Shown: one piece after another, positions 1-12,000 of the stretch | How the letters are laid out: every line of letters starts with the position of its first letter | Numbering within the stretch: position 1 is the first letter of the stretch | Origin: Favolaschia claudopus | Lineage: Eukaryota; Basidiomycota; Agaricomycetes; Agaricales; Mycenaceae | Direction of reading: 5' to 3' | DNA length: 64,000 nt | Assembly: GCA_037176885.1 (NCBI GenBank) | Contig: JAWWNJ010000089.1 | Location: forward strand, 1 to 64,000 | Notes under the pieces: model-generated | What the model was told of the DNA's origin: nothing | Seen by the model: only the letters and a program-made list of their open reading frames with translations | Database searches by the model: none | Translations under genes and position numbers: made by a program

Positions 1-202
1 CCCTAACCCTAACCCTAACCCTAACCCTAACCCTAACCCTAACCCCTAACCCTAACCCTAACCCTAACCCTAACCCTAACCCTAACCCTAACCCTAACCC
101 TAACCCTAACCCTAACCCTAACCCTAACCCTAACCCTAACCCTAACCCTAACCCTAACCCTAACCCTAACCCTAACCCTAACCCTAACCCTAACCCTAAC
201 CC
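1..202. repeat. Telomere, CCCTAA/TTAGGG array
   Basis: The window starts with an uninterrupted array of CCCTAA units read 5' to 3', as expected for the left end of a chromosome. One unit near position 42-48 carries an extra C (CCCCTAA); the rest look uniform. The array stops at about 202, where unique sequence begins. Confidence 0.98.
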
Positions 203-1087
203 AATCTACCTCATGGCGAGTCGTGCCATTTGCCATACTGGTCTTTGTGATCTTCATACCAGGTACGAACGCCTCAGCTATATCAGCAGGATTGGCTGAG
301 TTGGTCATTTTGAGGAGTACTTCCAAGAGATATTAGGTATAAACGAACTCAATGCTATGAAGGCTTACCAATACTGTTGACCAGCTCAGAGGCTGTTTTA
401 CTCTTGGGCTTCCCTTCCGCCTCCTCCTCCTCTTCCTCCTCCTTCTCTTCCTCCTCCTTCTCTTCCTCTTTTTTTTCATGACCGCTCTCTCGTCGCCACT
501 GCTATCTTCATTATCCTCTCCCCCGTCTGTGTCAGCCAGTGCAGTGAGAGACGAAGAGCGCGAAGCCCCGGACGCTGATGGCTTAGCTGCTAGTAAATTC
601 ATTCAAAGCTTGTACCCTCTGTCATCAAAAAAGAATCCATACCGCCAGACTTCAAAAGACGAGTTTGCCCAACTGGGTCAGTTGTAATCCCCATTTTTCT
701 AAGCTTTAAATTCGCCCTAGGAAATGGCTCAAGATGTGAATGTTGTGATTCAAGAGAAAAACCGAACCCGGTGATGACTGGAGCTTGATTCTTGGACTGT
801 TCCGCGAGATCCTCTGCAGCCTTGTGCGCACTAGTCTTAACTGTACCAGACTTCCTGGACCCTTCCTGGATACCTGCAAAGTGTGGATTGTCTCCGAGAC
901 AGTTTTTGCCTGAGACAAACACTCTTTCTTTGGCGGCAGCAAGATAATCCTCTTTGACTGGGTTTTTGCCGCCCTTGCCGGTGACATTGAGCTGGAGAGC
1001 AGCACACAACCTTGCTAGTGTCGCTCGGTTGAACTTGTTGATGTTTCCGGTGAAGATTTCGCCAGACTGAGGGGGGACGCTGGTCAT
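203..1087 (-). pseudogene. Gene truncated by the telomere; SAP-like N-terminus, Lys/Arg-rich middle
   Basis: A minus-strand gene of unknown function. The first ATG is at 1087. Residues about 18-50 (core LARLCAALQLNVTGKGG) resemble a SAP-type helical DNA-binding motif, but the match is weak. A 53-base intron starting GTATGG and ending ACTAG, near 605-660, joins two frames in phase. Exon 2 encodes an acidic stretch and then a long Lys/Arg run like a nuclear localisation signal. A second intron (donor near 366, acceptor GCTGAG at 273) leads to exon 3, which stays open into the telomere as a Val-Arg repeat with no stop. The gene has therefore lost its 3' end. Exon borders are read by eye. A nuclear, DNA-associated protein is inference. 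Confidence 0.5.
418..478 (-). repeat. Pyrimidine-rich triplet tract coding a Lys/Arg run
   Basis: A CCTCCT/CTTCCT-type tract ending in a T run. On the minus strand it encodes about 20 consecutive Lys and Arg residues of the telomere-truncated gene. Such tracts expand and contract easily. Confidence 0.75.
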
Positions 1088-1349
1088 CGTCGGTGGTCGG
1101 CAGTCTGAGTCAGAAGAAACAGAGATCACGCGAGTTCTGCATATTTTCAAATTCAAGGCCTGTGAAAGCCAGCAAAGACCAGTGGCAGCCGGCGGTGTAC
1201 ATAGGGGTCCTGTAATTGCACGGAAAGGCTAAAGGAAACTGCCGAAAGTCGTTATCTAATCTCGGTGATCATTGATATCCTCCGACTACTACCAGCCAAC
1301 GGAAACCGCCGACGGCCACCACTGACCGTGCCCTATGCGGGCATATAAC

Positions 1350-4300
1350 TCGATCTCCGCGTCAACCCACAACCACGTCAGCTCGGAGAGATGCAAGACT
1401 TCCACTGTGCAGAAATCCGCTGCTCTGTGGCGGCGACGCCGTGTGATGATGACTTTCCCAGCCGTTTCGTACAGCGACACAAGTTTCTGGAGTTAGGACT
1501 CAAGACGAAGTCTACTCTGCGAAGATACGGACGCAGGAGGCGCGTCGTTTCAGTACAGGCTGGTTTGGCTCTCTCCGACTTCTCGCGTTCGTCGTTTTAA
1601 TGCCATAGTCTCGCCAGGATTTCTATGATGGATCATACGCACCCTCAAAACAGTCTAGCGGCCCCGCGCTTCTTTGGGGGATGTTCTCTGGGATGTAGTG
1701 TGAGGTGATCGTGAACTCTGGATGTCAATTTCAAGGTGCGTTTCCTCCGTCCGTTTGAGTTTTCGCGAATACTTACTGCCGCCGATTCCGGTTTCCTCAG
1801 ATCTCAAGGGACTCGTCCTCTATTGTCGTCCTGATCGTCTCTCCATGCGCCGCCCCCTTTCTCTTTCTCCCCACTGTGGCGCCCCTGCAAGTCTTCTCCG
1901 CTGCACACACGTCGGTCGAGAGTTAGGGTCCCACCGCCCACTCGCTCTACATACCAGCTTTTCCAGACCCATTACCAACACCTACCGTTTATCGAAACCC
2001 AGCGCACGTTAACAAAGCATCCCGTACACCTGCTCTTGCTACCGCCGCCGTCTCCCCCGCTTTCATCGCCGTTATCGAGGTCATACTCGACGACACGTCA
2101 CTAGTCAAAATGACACGCCCGGGATATCGCACAAGTCCTTTCAGCGCATTCCGCTCTCCGCCGTCTTACATTCACCGACTTGAAGAGGCGTCGTACCTTG
2201 TACCTTGCCAAACATGGTCCCAAGTGCGTGCTCCATTCGCTTATGCTATCCTTCCGAATCCAAAATGCTAATCGCGTCTCTTCTTCAGTCGTCCAGGCAC
2301 GGGCCGTTCCGCCGCAGACTTGTATGGCGTCATCTACGCGCCCTTCGCCTCGACGAATCTCACGAGCGCATGCACGCACACCGCTCCCTGTGTCGTCTCC
2401 CCCCCCACTCTCTTCAAAGCAGTCTCGTCGTCGTAACCCATCCCCATCCCCAATCCCATCCCTCTACTGTCGATCTCCTGCAGCGCAACGTATCCGGCTT
2501 GGACGTGACCTGTCCCGACACCTCTCCTCGCATGCAGCTGAAGTCCACTTCTCGTTATCGTTACCCGTCGCCTCGTCTTGCTCCGCCAATCTGTACACAT
2601 CTCGTCCATCCGTCGAGCGCGCGCGGCGTCGGTATAGTCGTCATCGTCATCGTCACCCGCGCCCGTGCCAGTGCCCGTGCCACTCTTAATTCTATGTGTC
2701 TAGCTTACTCGGGGTCATGGAGGACATGGGGATCTTCTCTTCCTCCTCCACCTCCTCCTCTCCTCATCCGCTGACGGCAATTGACTGGAGAGACTCCTCG
2801 CGTCGCGGGGAGGGTCCGCCTGCATGTCGAGGTGGTCGCCGTCAGCGGTGCTGCGTCTGCTGGCGGGTGTGGCGTATTCGGCGTCGAGGGAGTGGTGGAA
2901 GACGAGGAGGACGTGGAGCGCCAGCGTGAGTACATACCGCGGCGATGCGCTGGAACGGGTGAGAAGGGGTGCGGGGGCGTGAATGTGGGTGGCTTGGGAT
3001 GCGATGTCCGTTTAGTCTCTCGTAGACAGACGCTCTATATATACCAGCTCGGTGCCCTCGCTATATAGAGTCTGTTGGTTACCGCGCCCCTGCGACCGCG
3101 TTAGGTTCTTATTAGCTAATATTATATAAGCAGATTTCACGGCGCGTATATCTCGACGAAAACTAATTCTTTCCCATCACAACTTTGAAGCAGGGTCAAT
3201 GGATTCAATCAAACTACATTCCTGTTTACTCAGATTCTCTAAAATCAGACGGTGCGCTACAGAAAATGTTGTCGCGTCTTCATCACGTGAGACTCGGGAG
3301 TTTCGGCCGAGATGCCCAAAATACATTCAACTTGAGCTCAAACCACTGTGAAATTCGGGAGACAAAGCAAAGATGCTCAGACCATCGTATTGAGTGTCTG
3401 AGAGCTCGAATTAGCATCATAACAGAGCAGTGGGAGGGAGAAATGAGCTATCGGCAATGTCCGGCTTATATAAGATTAGCTAATAAGAAGCTGACGCGGT
3501 TTGAGGGGCGCGGTAAACATAAGACTAATGTCCGTTGAGGATTCTTCGCCTCGTCTTGTCGTCGGGAGGCGGGGCGGGTGGTGGGTAGTGGGTGACGTGG
3601 TGGGTGTGCAGCATGCTAGGGGTTTGGGACTCCTCCAGATGAATTCGCAGGTCGGGGAGGGGATGCAGACTGGAGAGTGGAGGGTATGGATGGAGGCCAG
3701 GGGGGCTGTCGGCGGCATGTACGGCTCAAGCAAGGACGGTGTCGAGGGTAGAGGAGGTGAGTATTGTCTCGTACACCTTACACCTTATCTGCGTACTCAT
3801 AAACCTTTTGTTCTCCTTCTTAGGCTTGCCGTCTTCCCTTTCCGCTCAATTCGTCGAAGGCTGGTCGCGAGCTCGGGCTTCTACACCTACCTACCTCTAC
3901 GCCGCCGCCTTCGTCGTATGGATTCTCATCGCTTTTTTTGCATGAACCTCGACCCGCCCCCTTTGCGTGCCCCCGATAGCCCATCCATGCCCATTGCCGA
4001 TGACGTCAGAGAGGGAGATGCGCCGTCCCGACTCCTCCTCTCTCCTGACTTCGCCTCTCTAGTTACTGCAGCAGCACTTACGCGAGAAACTCGTGCCCTG
4101 CCGATCCATGGGTGGACGTGTCAATGGTGATTTGCGAGTACCTGGTCGTGCGGCGAGGATGAGGCGGGAGGTGGTCGTGGTCGTGGTCGGCTGCGGCCAT
4201 GTCCATGGAACGAGCTTTCGTGGTACGCGTCGTACCGAGGCTGGGGCGGTGGAGTGTGGAGGAAAAGGATGGCAGAGGAAAGGGTGGAGGAGGAGGGCGG

Positions 4301-5300
4301 TGGGTATGAAGGTAGCCGTGGTCGTGGCGGCTGCGGCTGCAAGTGGGCGAGTCACTCGTATTGGGGCGGGGGATGAAGGGGGAAGGGTGGAGGAAGATGA
4401 AGAGGATAAAGGTATGGGAGAGTGGTACGGGGGTGAAGATGGGGATGGAGACGGTGCTACGGGCGGCGATGAGGATGGGGGCGTGACGGGGGACTAAGTA
4501 AGAGAAGGATCGCCTTTCTCTCCTCTTCCCTGCTTACGGTCTCGGCCAGTCGCGCTCTCTCGACTTACCCTCGACGTTCTCTCACCGCCTAGCGCCAGCG
4601 CCAAGCTTTCTCTATCGCCACTGTCGCGCGTATAGGCTCCTCGTACCCGTCTTCCTAGACCTCTATTGCTGGTTTCGCGCGGCCGCGGAGGTCGCTCGCA
4701 TCCTCGTATCTAGTACCCGTCGACGGTGCATCTGACTACATGCGTCTACGGTCTGGCGCTTGCTCGTACTGGACAGGCGGAGAGCGCGATGCATAGATAC
4801 CGCGCGGAATGTAGAGCCTGAGCGGCTTCTTGTCGTTGAGGTCGAGGTCGAGGTCGAGATGAGGTCGGTGTCGGGATCCGTCCGTTTCCCTCGGCCGCTA
4901 TCGCTATCGCTGGGGTATATAGTGTCTCTGAGTATGTCGCCTCCTCGTGGCGTGCCGATCGCATGCTCGTACCCCGATCCATCGACGGTGCTTCGTGCGT
5001 GTATGGTCTGGCGGCTTACTCATCTTCGCTTTGTGGTGTACGCGGTGCTTATGCTTGAGGAGGATTGTGTGCGGGATGGGGAGTCGTCGAGCTGTAGGCG
5101 AGAGTAACTAACGTTGGAACAGCGGAACTGGGATTGTGACTGGGATGTCCGAGTCGTGATCATCATGCGATTGCGGGGAAAGAGCATTAAGGCCAAATTG
5201 AGGCACTTGCACCTGCGCCATGCTTTCGATACCACCACCACTCGCTCATCATGGGAGCGAATAGGTATCGTACTTGGGGTTCTCGTCGCTAGGGTTAACG
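1350..5300. repeat. Subtelomeric duplicated block, copy A
   Basis: A G+C-rich, low-complexity block that matches 9100-12530 in the same orientation. Collinear anchors: 1355 with 9106, 1651 with 9387, 2220 with 9914, 2484 with 10464, 2823 with 10866, 3004 with 11101, 4165 with about 11690, and about 5165 with 12370. The copies differ by many substitutions and indels. Splice-like signals are kept in both, for example the stretch from GTGCGTG at 2223 to TTCTTCAG, and GTGAGT near 3758 to TTCTTAG. In copy A the second is followed by a frame ending at 3945 with a hydrophobic C-terminus (core YLYAAAFVVWILIAFF). I read the block as a duplicated, mostly decayed gene region. None of its open frames is a convincing intact gene. 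Confidence 0.8.
3013..3527. mobile_element. 515-bp MITE-like insertion with 9-bp target duplication
   Basis: This segment is present in copy A and absent from copy B. It is flanked by perfect direct repeats ATGTCCGTT at 3004-3012 and 3528-3536. Copy B has one ATGTCCGTT at 11101-11109 in matching context, an empty site. The outermost bases are inverted (TAGTCT..AGACTA). Longer inverted arms lie at about 3077-3131 and 3464-3517, sharing ACCGCGCCCCT, CTTATTAGCTAAT and TTATATAAGC. Between the left tip and left arm sits a small hairpin built on CTCTATATA/TATATAGAG. The 117-codon open frame inside is not a recognisable protein. A 9-bp target duplication is typical of Mutator-like (MULE) elements, so this is probably a non-autonomous relative. 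Confidence 0.85.
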
Positions 5301-5484
5301 ACCGCACGTGAGCAGCCCATCAAAGCGTTCCTCACCCCTGATCTAAACATGGGTAGTACGTACTGATTCTCAGGATTTTCAATTCAAGGCTGTGGTCGGA
5401 CGTGCGTGCAAAGCTGTTGAGGGACGGTTAATAAACGCCTTCCCACATCCAGCGACCCCCGTATCGCATCCCCCGTTCTCCGTT

Positions 5485-6481
5485 ATGCTCTCGCTACGCT
5501 ATCAACAGTCTACTACGAGTTTGTTGAGCTACTGGTCAGATAATATGTCCATCGGACCGAATCTACCCCTTCATACCCTCAGCAAGCCTGCTATGCGGTT
5601 CCTGTACCGATTACAGGTTAGGAAATTCATCAAGGCAAACGAGGATCACCCGCTTTCTGAGGAAATAATGGAAGTATTCGACAGCTATCTCGGGTATATG
5701 TGTGTTGCTGCTCAAGCGATCCCTTCTCTCATCTGGAAACTCTAGGTACAAATACATATCTTCCGCGACGAAGCGTATGATTTTACACCATCTCCATTCG
5801 AGGCTAGAGTCGCTTGAAGTGGAAGAATGTTTTAGCACCATGGAAATGGTCTGTCGATGTTCACCCAGCCTCGTGAACGCTCAGGGGTGGACGTCCGCCA
5901 GTGATACACTCCGTATTCAAGTATCTGCTTTCCGGCGTGTCGCCTCCAACAAGTTGCGCAATTGGGTTATGCAAAATCAGACACCGGATGTCTTGGGAGC
6001 TTTGAAATATTTCTCGTAATGCCTTCATACTATCGTGTAAACACTCTCTGACTGTCCCCAGCTTCACATACCGACATTGTCTTCCGACCTATGATAGACT
6101 GAATGAATGGCTCGCGCATGAAGTTTCGGGGAGACTTTCTCTCCTTGCAGATGACGACCTACGTTCATTCATGAGCAGTGGTCTTGCGCTTATTGCGAGC
6201 ATTCACGACTATTACGCACGTATCGCGGCATATGCCGCCATTTTTGAACGCACATCGGCTGAAACTTCGCCGCCTGCGATACAAGATCTTACTCTGGATG
6301 TTTTCACTTCGTTCATAGGGTAAGATGAGATTTGGCTTCAATTCCCCGCGAGCTTACCATGCATGGCAGAAGATATTATGGTCGATCTGCTTTGAGTACT
6401 AGTGGAGCTTCCATGCAACTGCTTGATGTGATTATAAGTGCTGGATCCAGAGATTTCTGTCTGATTATTCTGAGTATCTGA
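5485..6481 (+). CDS. Four-exon gene of unknown function, helical protein
   Basis: I do not recognise this protein. Four exons join in phase: 5485-5693, 5746-6015, 6062-6319 and 6370-6481. Introns are 46-52 bases with donors GTATAT, GTAATG and GTAAGA and acceptors CTAG, CCAG and GCAG. The product is 282 residues, mostly alpha-helical in appearance, with Leu/Ile-rich segments, no obvious signal peptide or zinc motif, and a hydrophobic last 15 residues (LIILSI before the stop). The frame stays open upstream to an acceptor-like TTCTCAG at 5373, so the true start may lie further left, at or within copy A. It sits directly after copy A. No match to any enzyme motif is visible. Confidence 0.55.
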
Positions 6482-7059
6482 GGCACAAATACTCCTGGAT
6501 CTCCCAACTTACTCGATGTCCAATATTTTGTGTGCTACATATAAAAAACTATTTTCTTTTTGAAATTCCGCTCAGAAACGAACAAACGTCACTGGTCTGT
6601 AAAAGGTTTGTTGCTCAGTCTCTCGCATGAGAGGGGAAGAGATGATAGCGATGACGTGCATGTTTACTTTATTAAAGCGTCGCTGCTCGCTCCCATTAGC
6701 ATCTTCAGATTTCCTGCCAGTGAGTGAGGGAGGCGAACTTCTAGAAGTTGAATTCCGCAACTGTTGTCGCGGATGCATCGCCATCGGCGTTCAAAGTTCT
6801 GGACACTCAGCGTGCTGCGGTGCTGAGAAATACGTATAACGCACCGGAAACGATAGGATACTTCAGCAAACGGTCGAGACTCGGATTCGAGTGGCACTTA
6901 ACTGTGATATTCTGAATCAAATACTCGGAGACGAGCACACCAATGTCGACAGCATGTTGAATGATTGACAAAGGAAAGGCCACTGGGCGGCGAAGAAACT
7001 GTGATGGGGCAGGGTGGGGGCTTGAAGGCTCTTCAGAGAGTTTTGTTTCTCTACGAATA
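6482..7059. other. Gene-free stretch
   Basis: Only short overlapping open frames on both strands, none with a recognisable motif or convincing splice signals. Confidence 0.5.
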
Positions 7060-7500
7060 CTGTAGTTGATTGATATGGAGTTCCGCCGACGACGCGAAGT
7101 TCGTAAGTGCAGTGTTCCAGGAGCAGCGGCTGAGATGCGCAAAGTAAGTAGACTCGATCGATATAGGTCAGGGTTCTGAGTATTGCATGCCATCGAAAGC
7201 CATTCTTCATAGACTTGCAGGAATTAGTACGATTATCGAGATTCGAGACCGAGCGCTAAACTTTGGTTGAACTGAGACATTTGAGAAACAGAGAGTCGAA
7301 GACGGCCCTCCTAGTGACGATGGTGAATTCACGAGGGAAGAGCGACTGGGTGGCGAAGACACCGTCGAGGAGAATTCATTTTTGCTGATTTTTCAATCTT
7401 GGGAGATTGAAGCAAGATTGAGGTCAAATTAGAGAGTTTGTGTGCACCCCGAGGAGGTCAGGCGAGACGAAGTTTTGGTGCTTGCGATGGACAACCAGAG
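7060..7500. repeat. Diverged direct repeat, copy 1
   Basis: Matches 8570-8960 in the same orientation, offset about 1.5 kb. Shared landmarks are GTTCCGC near 7081, AAGTTCGT-AGTGCA near 7097, AAGTAAGTAG near 7141, GAGAGTCGAAGAC near 7291 and the GATGGACA stretch near 7486. Divergence is substantial, with indels. No gene product is evident. Confidence 0.6.
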
Positions 7501-8569
7501 AAACTACTTACGTCGGTCGCCGTGGCGGTTTGAAGCAGAGCAAAATATACTGTAATCATCATGTACTGTTCACCAGCCTAAACACGATCTAATTGGGCTG
7601 GGCTGGACGCTTCCTCGAAGCGAAATAGAAACAGAAATCGAAAGCGGCTGAAGAGGGCTGTTAACAACTGCGGCTAGAGACTGTAACGATAGAGTATGAG
7701 CGGATGATAATATGAGCGCGGGCGAGAGAGAGAAGAAATGGGGTTGAGGAGGCAGCTCGTTATAAGTAAAGGAGGGTTGATACGGAATTTGAGGTGCGCT
7801 TTGATTGCGGGGGAGTCGAGGTGAATCGAGGATCGGCTGGTTTCTTGAGAGGAGGTGAGTTTATGTATGATAGGTGGGATCGACTCGGAGTAAGAATTAG
7901 ACGTACGGTAAAACGGTGTACAAGGTATAACTCTGCTTGTGCGGACTCCGAATATGTGCTCGCCGATCGGAGAAGGGATCTATGCCTTTTCGGGTTGAAT
8001 GACGGTGACGAAATTTTCAAGCGGTTCGACTAAGTAGAAAGAAAGGAAAGGTAAGATCGGCGCGGCGGAATTCAAGACCTTGATCATGGGTGGTTGGTTC
8101 GATGATTTGGGCTAATACCATCCGTCTCCCGCTCCCATATGTCCGTGGGAAGTACATACTACTTTGCTGTAGCGCTTTTGAGCGGACACCGTTAGCCTCT
8201 CAAAGAACTTTGCGTTGGGTGTGGATCGGTTAGTAATGCAACGAGTATTGAAATTTGGAGAGTTATCGGGCTATAGATCCACCACGCAAGAAAATTGCAT
8301 GCGTGCTGCGGACGAGGTGGGCTAGGAAGCAGACGTACATGCGTGGTTTGAGGGCATTGAAAGAAGGTGTTGTTGGACAGCGTTTCGTGGCGGACGAAGA
8401 ATTGGTTCGTAAGCGGATTGGTTGGTTGGAATTGTATCCGAGAAGGGGAGAGGAGAGCTGTGGCGTGGGTGGAGAGTGGAGAGATGAAAGTCAGGCGGAT
8501 GCGTCGTTATGATATCAAATGTTGGTTGAACGTCGACTAAATAACCATGCATGCAGCGTTCCGAATTTT
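7501..8569. other. Gene-free spacer between small repeats
   Basis: Purine-rich, with short open frames (at most 86 codons) lacking recognisable motifs. Confidence 0.45.
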
Positions 8570-8960
8570 CTGATGGGTGACTCGGATATCTGGGGGTTCC
8601 GCGCGCAATACAAAGTTCGTGAGTGCACTGTTGAGATGTGCGAGGTAAGTAGCCTTGGTCGATCGAGGTCAGGGAGCCCAGATTCGAGAGTCGAGAACTG
8701 AAATGAGAGTCGAGACAGACAGACATTTCGGACCCAGAGACTCGAAGACTACCCTCCCAAGATCGACAGTAAGTTGAATGATACACGAGTGAGGATCGAC
8801 TGCGTCGCGAACAAGCTATGGTGGGTTGGATGGGTTTTTTTTTTGCGTTACTTTTCTAATTGACGTCGAATTTTGGTCGAATTGGAGAGTTTTGAGATTG
8901 CAAGTTCCCGGGTAATTGTGGCCATCTCGTAGACTTATCCAGTTCTAGGCGCTTCCGATG
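8570..8960. repeat. Diverged direct repeat, copy 2
   Basis: Partner of 7060-7500: GTTCCGC near 8596, AAGTTCGTGAGTGCA near 8611, GAGGTAAGTAG near 8640, GAGACTCGAAGAC near 8738, and CGATGGACAGA near 8955. It directly abuts duplicated block B, so it may once have belonged to the same mobile or duplicated unit. It includes a T run at 8834-8843. Confidence 0.55.
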
Positions 8961-9099
8961 GACAGACAGAGAACTACACAGCCGCCATATGCATGAAGGT
9001 TTGGAACAAAAAGCAGAGGTTGTTGGATTCTAGTGGCGCAGCCAAGCAAATAAACAAACGACCTCTTGCCTTTTTCGGCCATCCTCCAACTTTTACACT

Positions 9100-12000
9100 T
9101 CGCTTTCTCCGCGTCGACCCACAACCATGTCAGCTCGGGGAGATGCAAGACTTGGACTGCGCAGAATGTCACGGCTCTGTCCTGCGGCGACGCCCTGTGA
9201 GGACGTACTTTCCGGCCGTTTCGTACAACGACAAGCTTGTCTGGACTAGAACTCAAGACGAAGTCTATTCTGCGAAGATACGGACGTAGGAGACGCCTCG
9301 TTTCGGGCCAGGTTTGTTTGGCTCTCTCCGACTCTTCGCGTTCGTTGTTTCATGATCTTGCCAGGATTTTATAATTACTCTCAAAACAGTCTAGCGGCTC
9401 CGCGCTTCTTTGGGGAATGTTTCCTGGGATGTAGTGTGAGATGATTGTGAACGCTGGATGTCGAAGTGCGTCTACTCTGCCCGTTCGAACTTTCGCGGAT
9501 ACTTATGCTGCCGGCTCCGCCTCCTTAGATCTCAAGCGACTCGTTCTCTGTCCAATCGTATCCCCAATCTCCGCCGCCTTCGCTTACCCCGCGCACCCGC
9601 AAGTCTCCGCTGCAATCACGTCGGTCGACAGTCAGGGTCTGTCAGGGTTCTGTCACCGCCTCTCACTCCACGCACCAGCTTTTCGATCCATTACCGACAC
9701 CTGCGACTCATCGAAACATAGCGCACGATAACGAAGCATCCCGTACACCTGCTCTCGCCGCCGCCGCCGCCTCGCTTTCGTCGTCTTCGAGTTCAGACCC
9801 GACGACACTCATTGGTCGAAATGACTCGTCACGGGTATCCATCTGCCCAAGTCCTTTCAGCGCATTCAGCTCTATCCCTCGTAGACCAAGCCTGCTTGTC
9901 GAATTCATGTCCGCAAGTGCGTGTTCCATCCGCTCATGCTATCCTTCCGAATCCAATGCTAATCGCGTCTCTTCTTCAGTCGTCGAGGCACGGCACGTTG
10001 CGCTGCTGACTTGTATGGCGTCATCCACGTGTACTTCGCCTGGACGAATCTCACGAGCGCATGCACGCACACCCCACACCGTCTCGTCTCCCCCCCCCAC
10101 TCTCTTCAAAGCAGTCCCGTCATCGTAACCCAATCCCATCCCCAATCCCATCCCTCTACTGTCGACCGCCTGGCGTGGATCCTCCTCTCCTCATCTCCCC
10201 TTTCCGGCATATGTATACGGGGGCGATTCGCTGTACACCGATGTGGGTCGGCGCTAGAGGCGGGCCGAGGGTATGGGGGGTAGATGTGCGTGTCTAGGGC
10301 TTGTGGAAGGAATGAAATGAAGCCGGTGTCGAGCGTCAGGTACGGTGACTTCCCTATAGCTACTTACTGGCTTATTTTCCCCGAGCTCACTCTCATCTCC
10401 AGCATACATATTATATCACCCCGCGGCTATGGAATTCCGCTCCTCGGTGTCTTCACCCTCAACGCGCAACGTATCCGGCTTGGACGTCTTCGCCATGGAC
10501 GCGTACCGACACCTTTCCTCGCATGCAGGTTTTTTCAAATCTACTCTCTACCCACCTCGTCTGTCCGTCAAGCGCTGGCGGCGTCGTCATCGTCACTCGT
10601 CATCGTAACGTCACCCGCGCCCATCCAGCCACTCTCTCTCGATTCTCTTCTATGCATCTATATCTCAGATATCTACCCCCCAGCTCGCCTGCGTGGGATT
10701 AATCCCGAGCATGATGGCTCTTCGATGCATGGGGTGCATGCGTTGGCGTCGTCCGGCGTACTTTCGGAATCGGGGTGATAGAGGACTCAAGGACTAGGAG
10801 GGGACGCGTCCTGTCTTCCTCCGTCGTCCGTCCCTGGGATCGGGGAGCGGGGGAGGGTGCGCGTACATGCCGAGGTGGTCGTCGTCGGCGGTGCTGCGTC
10901 TGGCGGGGGTGGCGGGTGTGGCGTATTCGGCGTCGAGGAAGTGGTGCCAGCGTATTCGGCGTCGAGGGAGTGGTGGTGGTGGTGGAAGAGGAGGAGCGTC
11001 AGCGCGAGTACTGCGGAGATGAGATGCGTGAAGGGGTTTGGGTGCGGGTGCGGGTAAGGGCGAGAAGGGGTGGGGTGCGGGGGCGTGGACTTGGGATGCG
11101 ATGTCCGTTGCGGATTTTTCGCCTCGTCGAGAACGTTCTTGTCGTAGGGGGGTGGGAGAAACGTGTATGCTGGGGGTTTGGGATCCGAAGCTGTAGGTCG
11201 GGGAGTGGATGGTCAGTGGTGGGTGTGGATGGGGGGTAGGGGCTGTCGGCGGCATGCACTGTACGGCTCGGGCAAGGACTGTGTCGAGGCCAGACGGGGT
11301 GAGTTCCATCTCGTATACCTTATACCTCTGTTGTTGTTCACTGATAGATTTCTCGTTTTTCTTCTTAGGCTTGACGTCTTGTCGTTTCGCTCAGTTCGCC
11401 GAAGACTCATCTCGAGCTCGGGCTTCTACTCTGCACCTACCTCTACGCCGCCGCCTTCGTCGTATGAATCCTTCGTTGACTCCTTGCATGACCTCGACCC
11501 GCGTGCCCTAGCCCATCCATGACATTGTGGCCTTGGCTCGAGTGCTGAGGGAGATGTTCCGTCCCGACTCGTCCTCCCTACTGACCCTGGCAGCACTTGC
11601 GCGGGGGACGCGTGCATAGACGTACGTGTCCATGATGATTTGAGGGTACCTCGCCGTGCGGTGAGGAGGGTGCGAGGAGAGGAGGTGGTCGTGGTCGTGG
11701 TCGGCTGCGGCTATGTCTCTGGAACGAGATTTCGTCGTACGCGTCGTATCAGGTCGAGGTGGGGACGACTGGATGAGTCCTTATCGTATACACGTCGTGT
11801 CGGGTATGGGGCGAGATGGGTACGGGTGTCGGGGCCGGGCGGTGGATTGCGGTGGGGATGGAATGGGAGGAGGCGGTGGGCCTCGCGATTGACCGGATTG
11901 TGGAGATGGTGCTGCGGGCATGGATCGAGCTCGGGGGCGGGGAGGAACAGGAAAGACTTCCTCCGCTGACTGCGCTCCCGGCTAGTAGAGGATGGAAACG

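Noticed and set aside
39..202. Open frame of Val-Arg repeats at the left end
   Set aside because: It is simply the TTAGGG telomere array read in one frame; only the part above 202 is gene sequence.
2180..2774. Long overlapping plus-strand frames (169 and 189 codons) in block A
   Set aside because: Biased Arg/Ser/Pro composition typical of G+C-rich low-complexity DNA; not conserved as open frames in copy B.
10794..11309. 171-codon minus-strand frame in block B
   Set aside because: Pro/His/Arg-rich shadow of triplet repeats with no counterpart in copy A.
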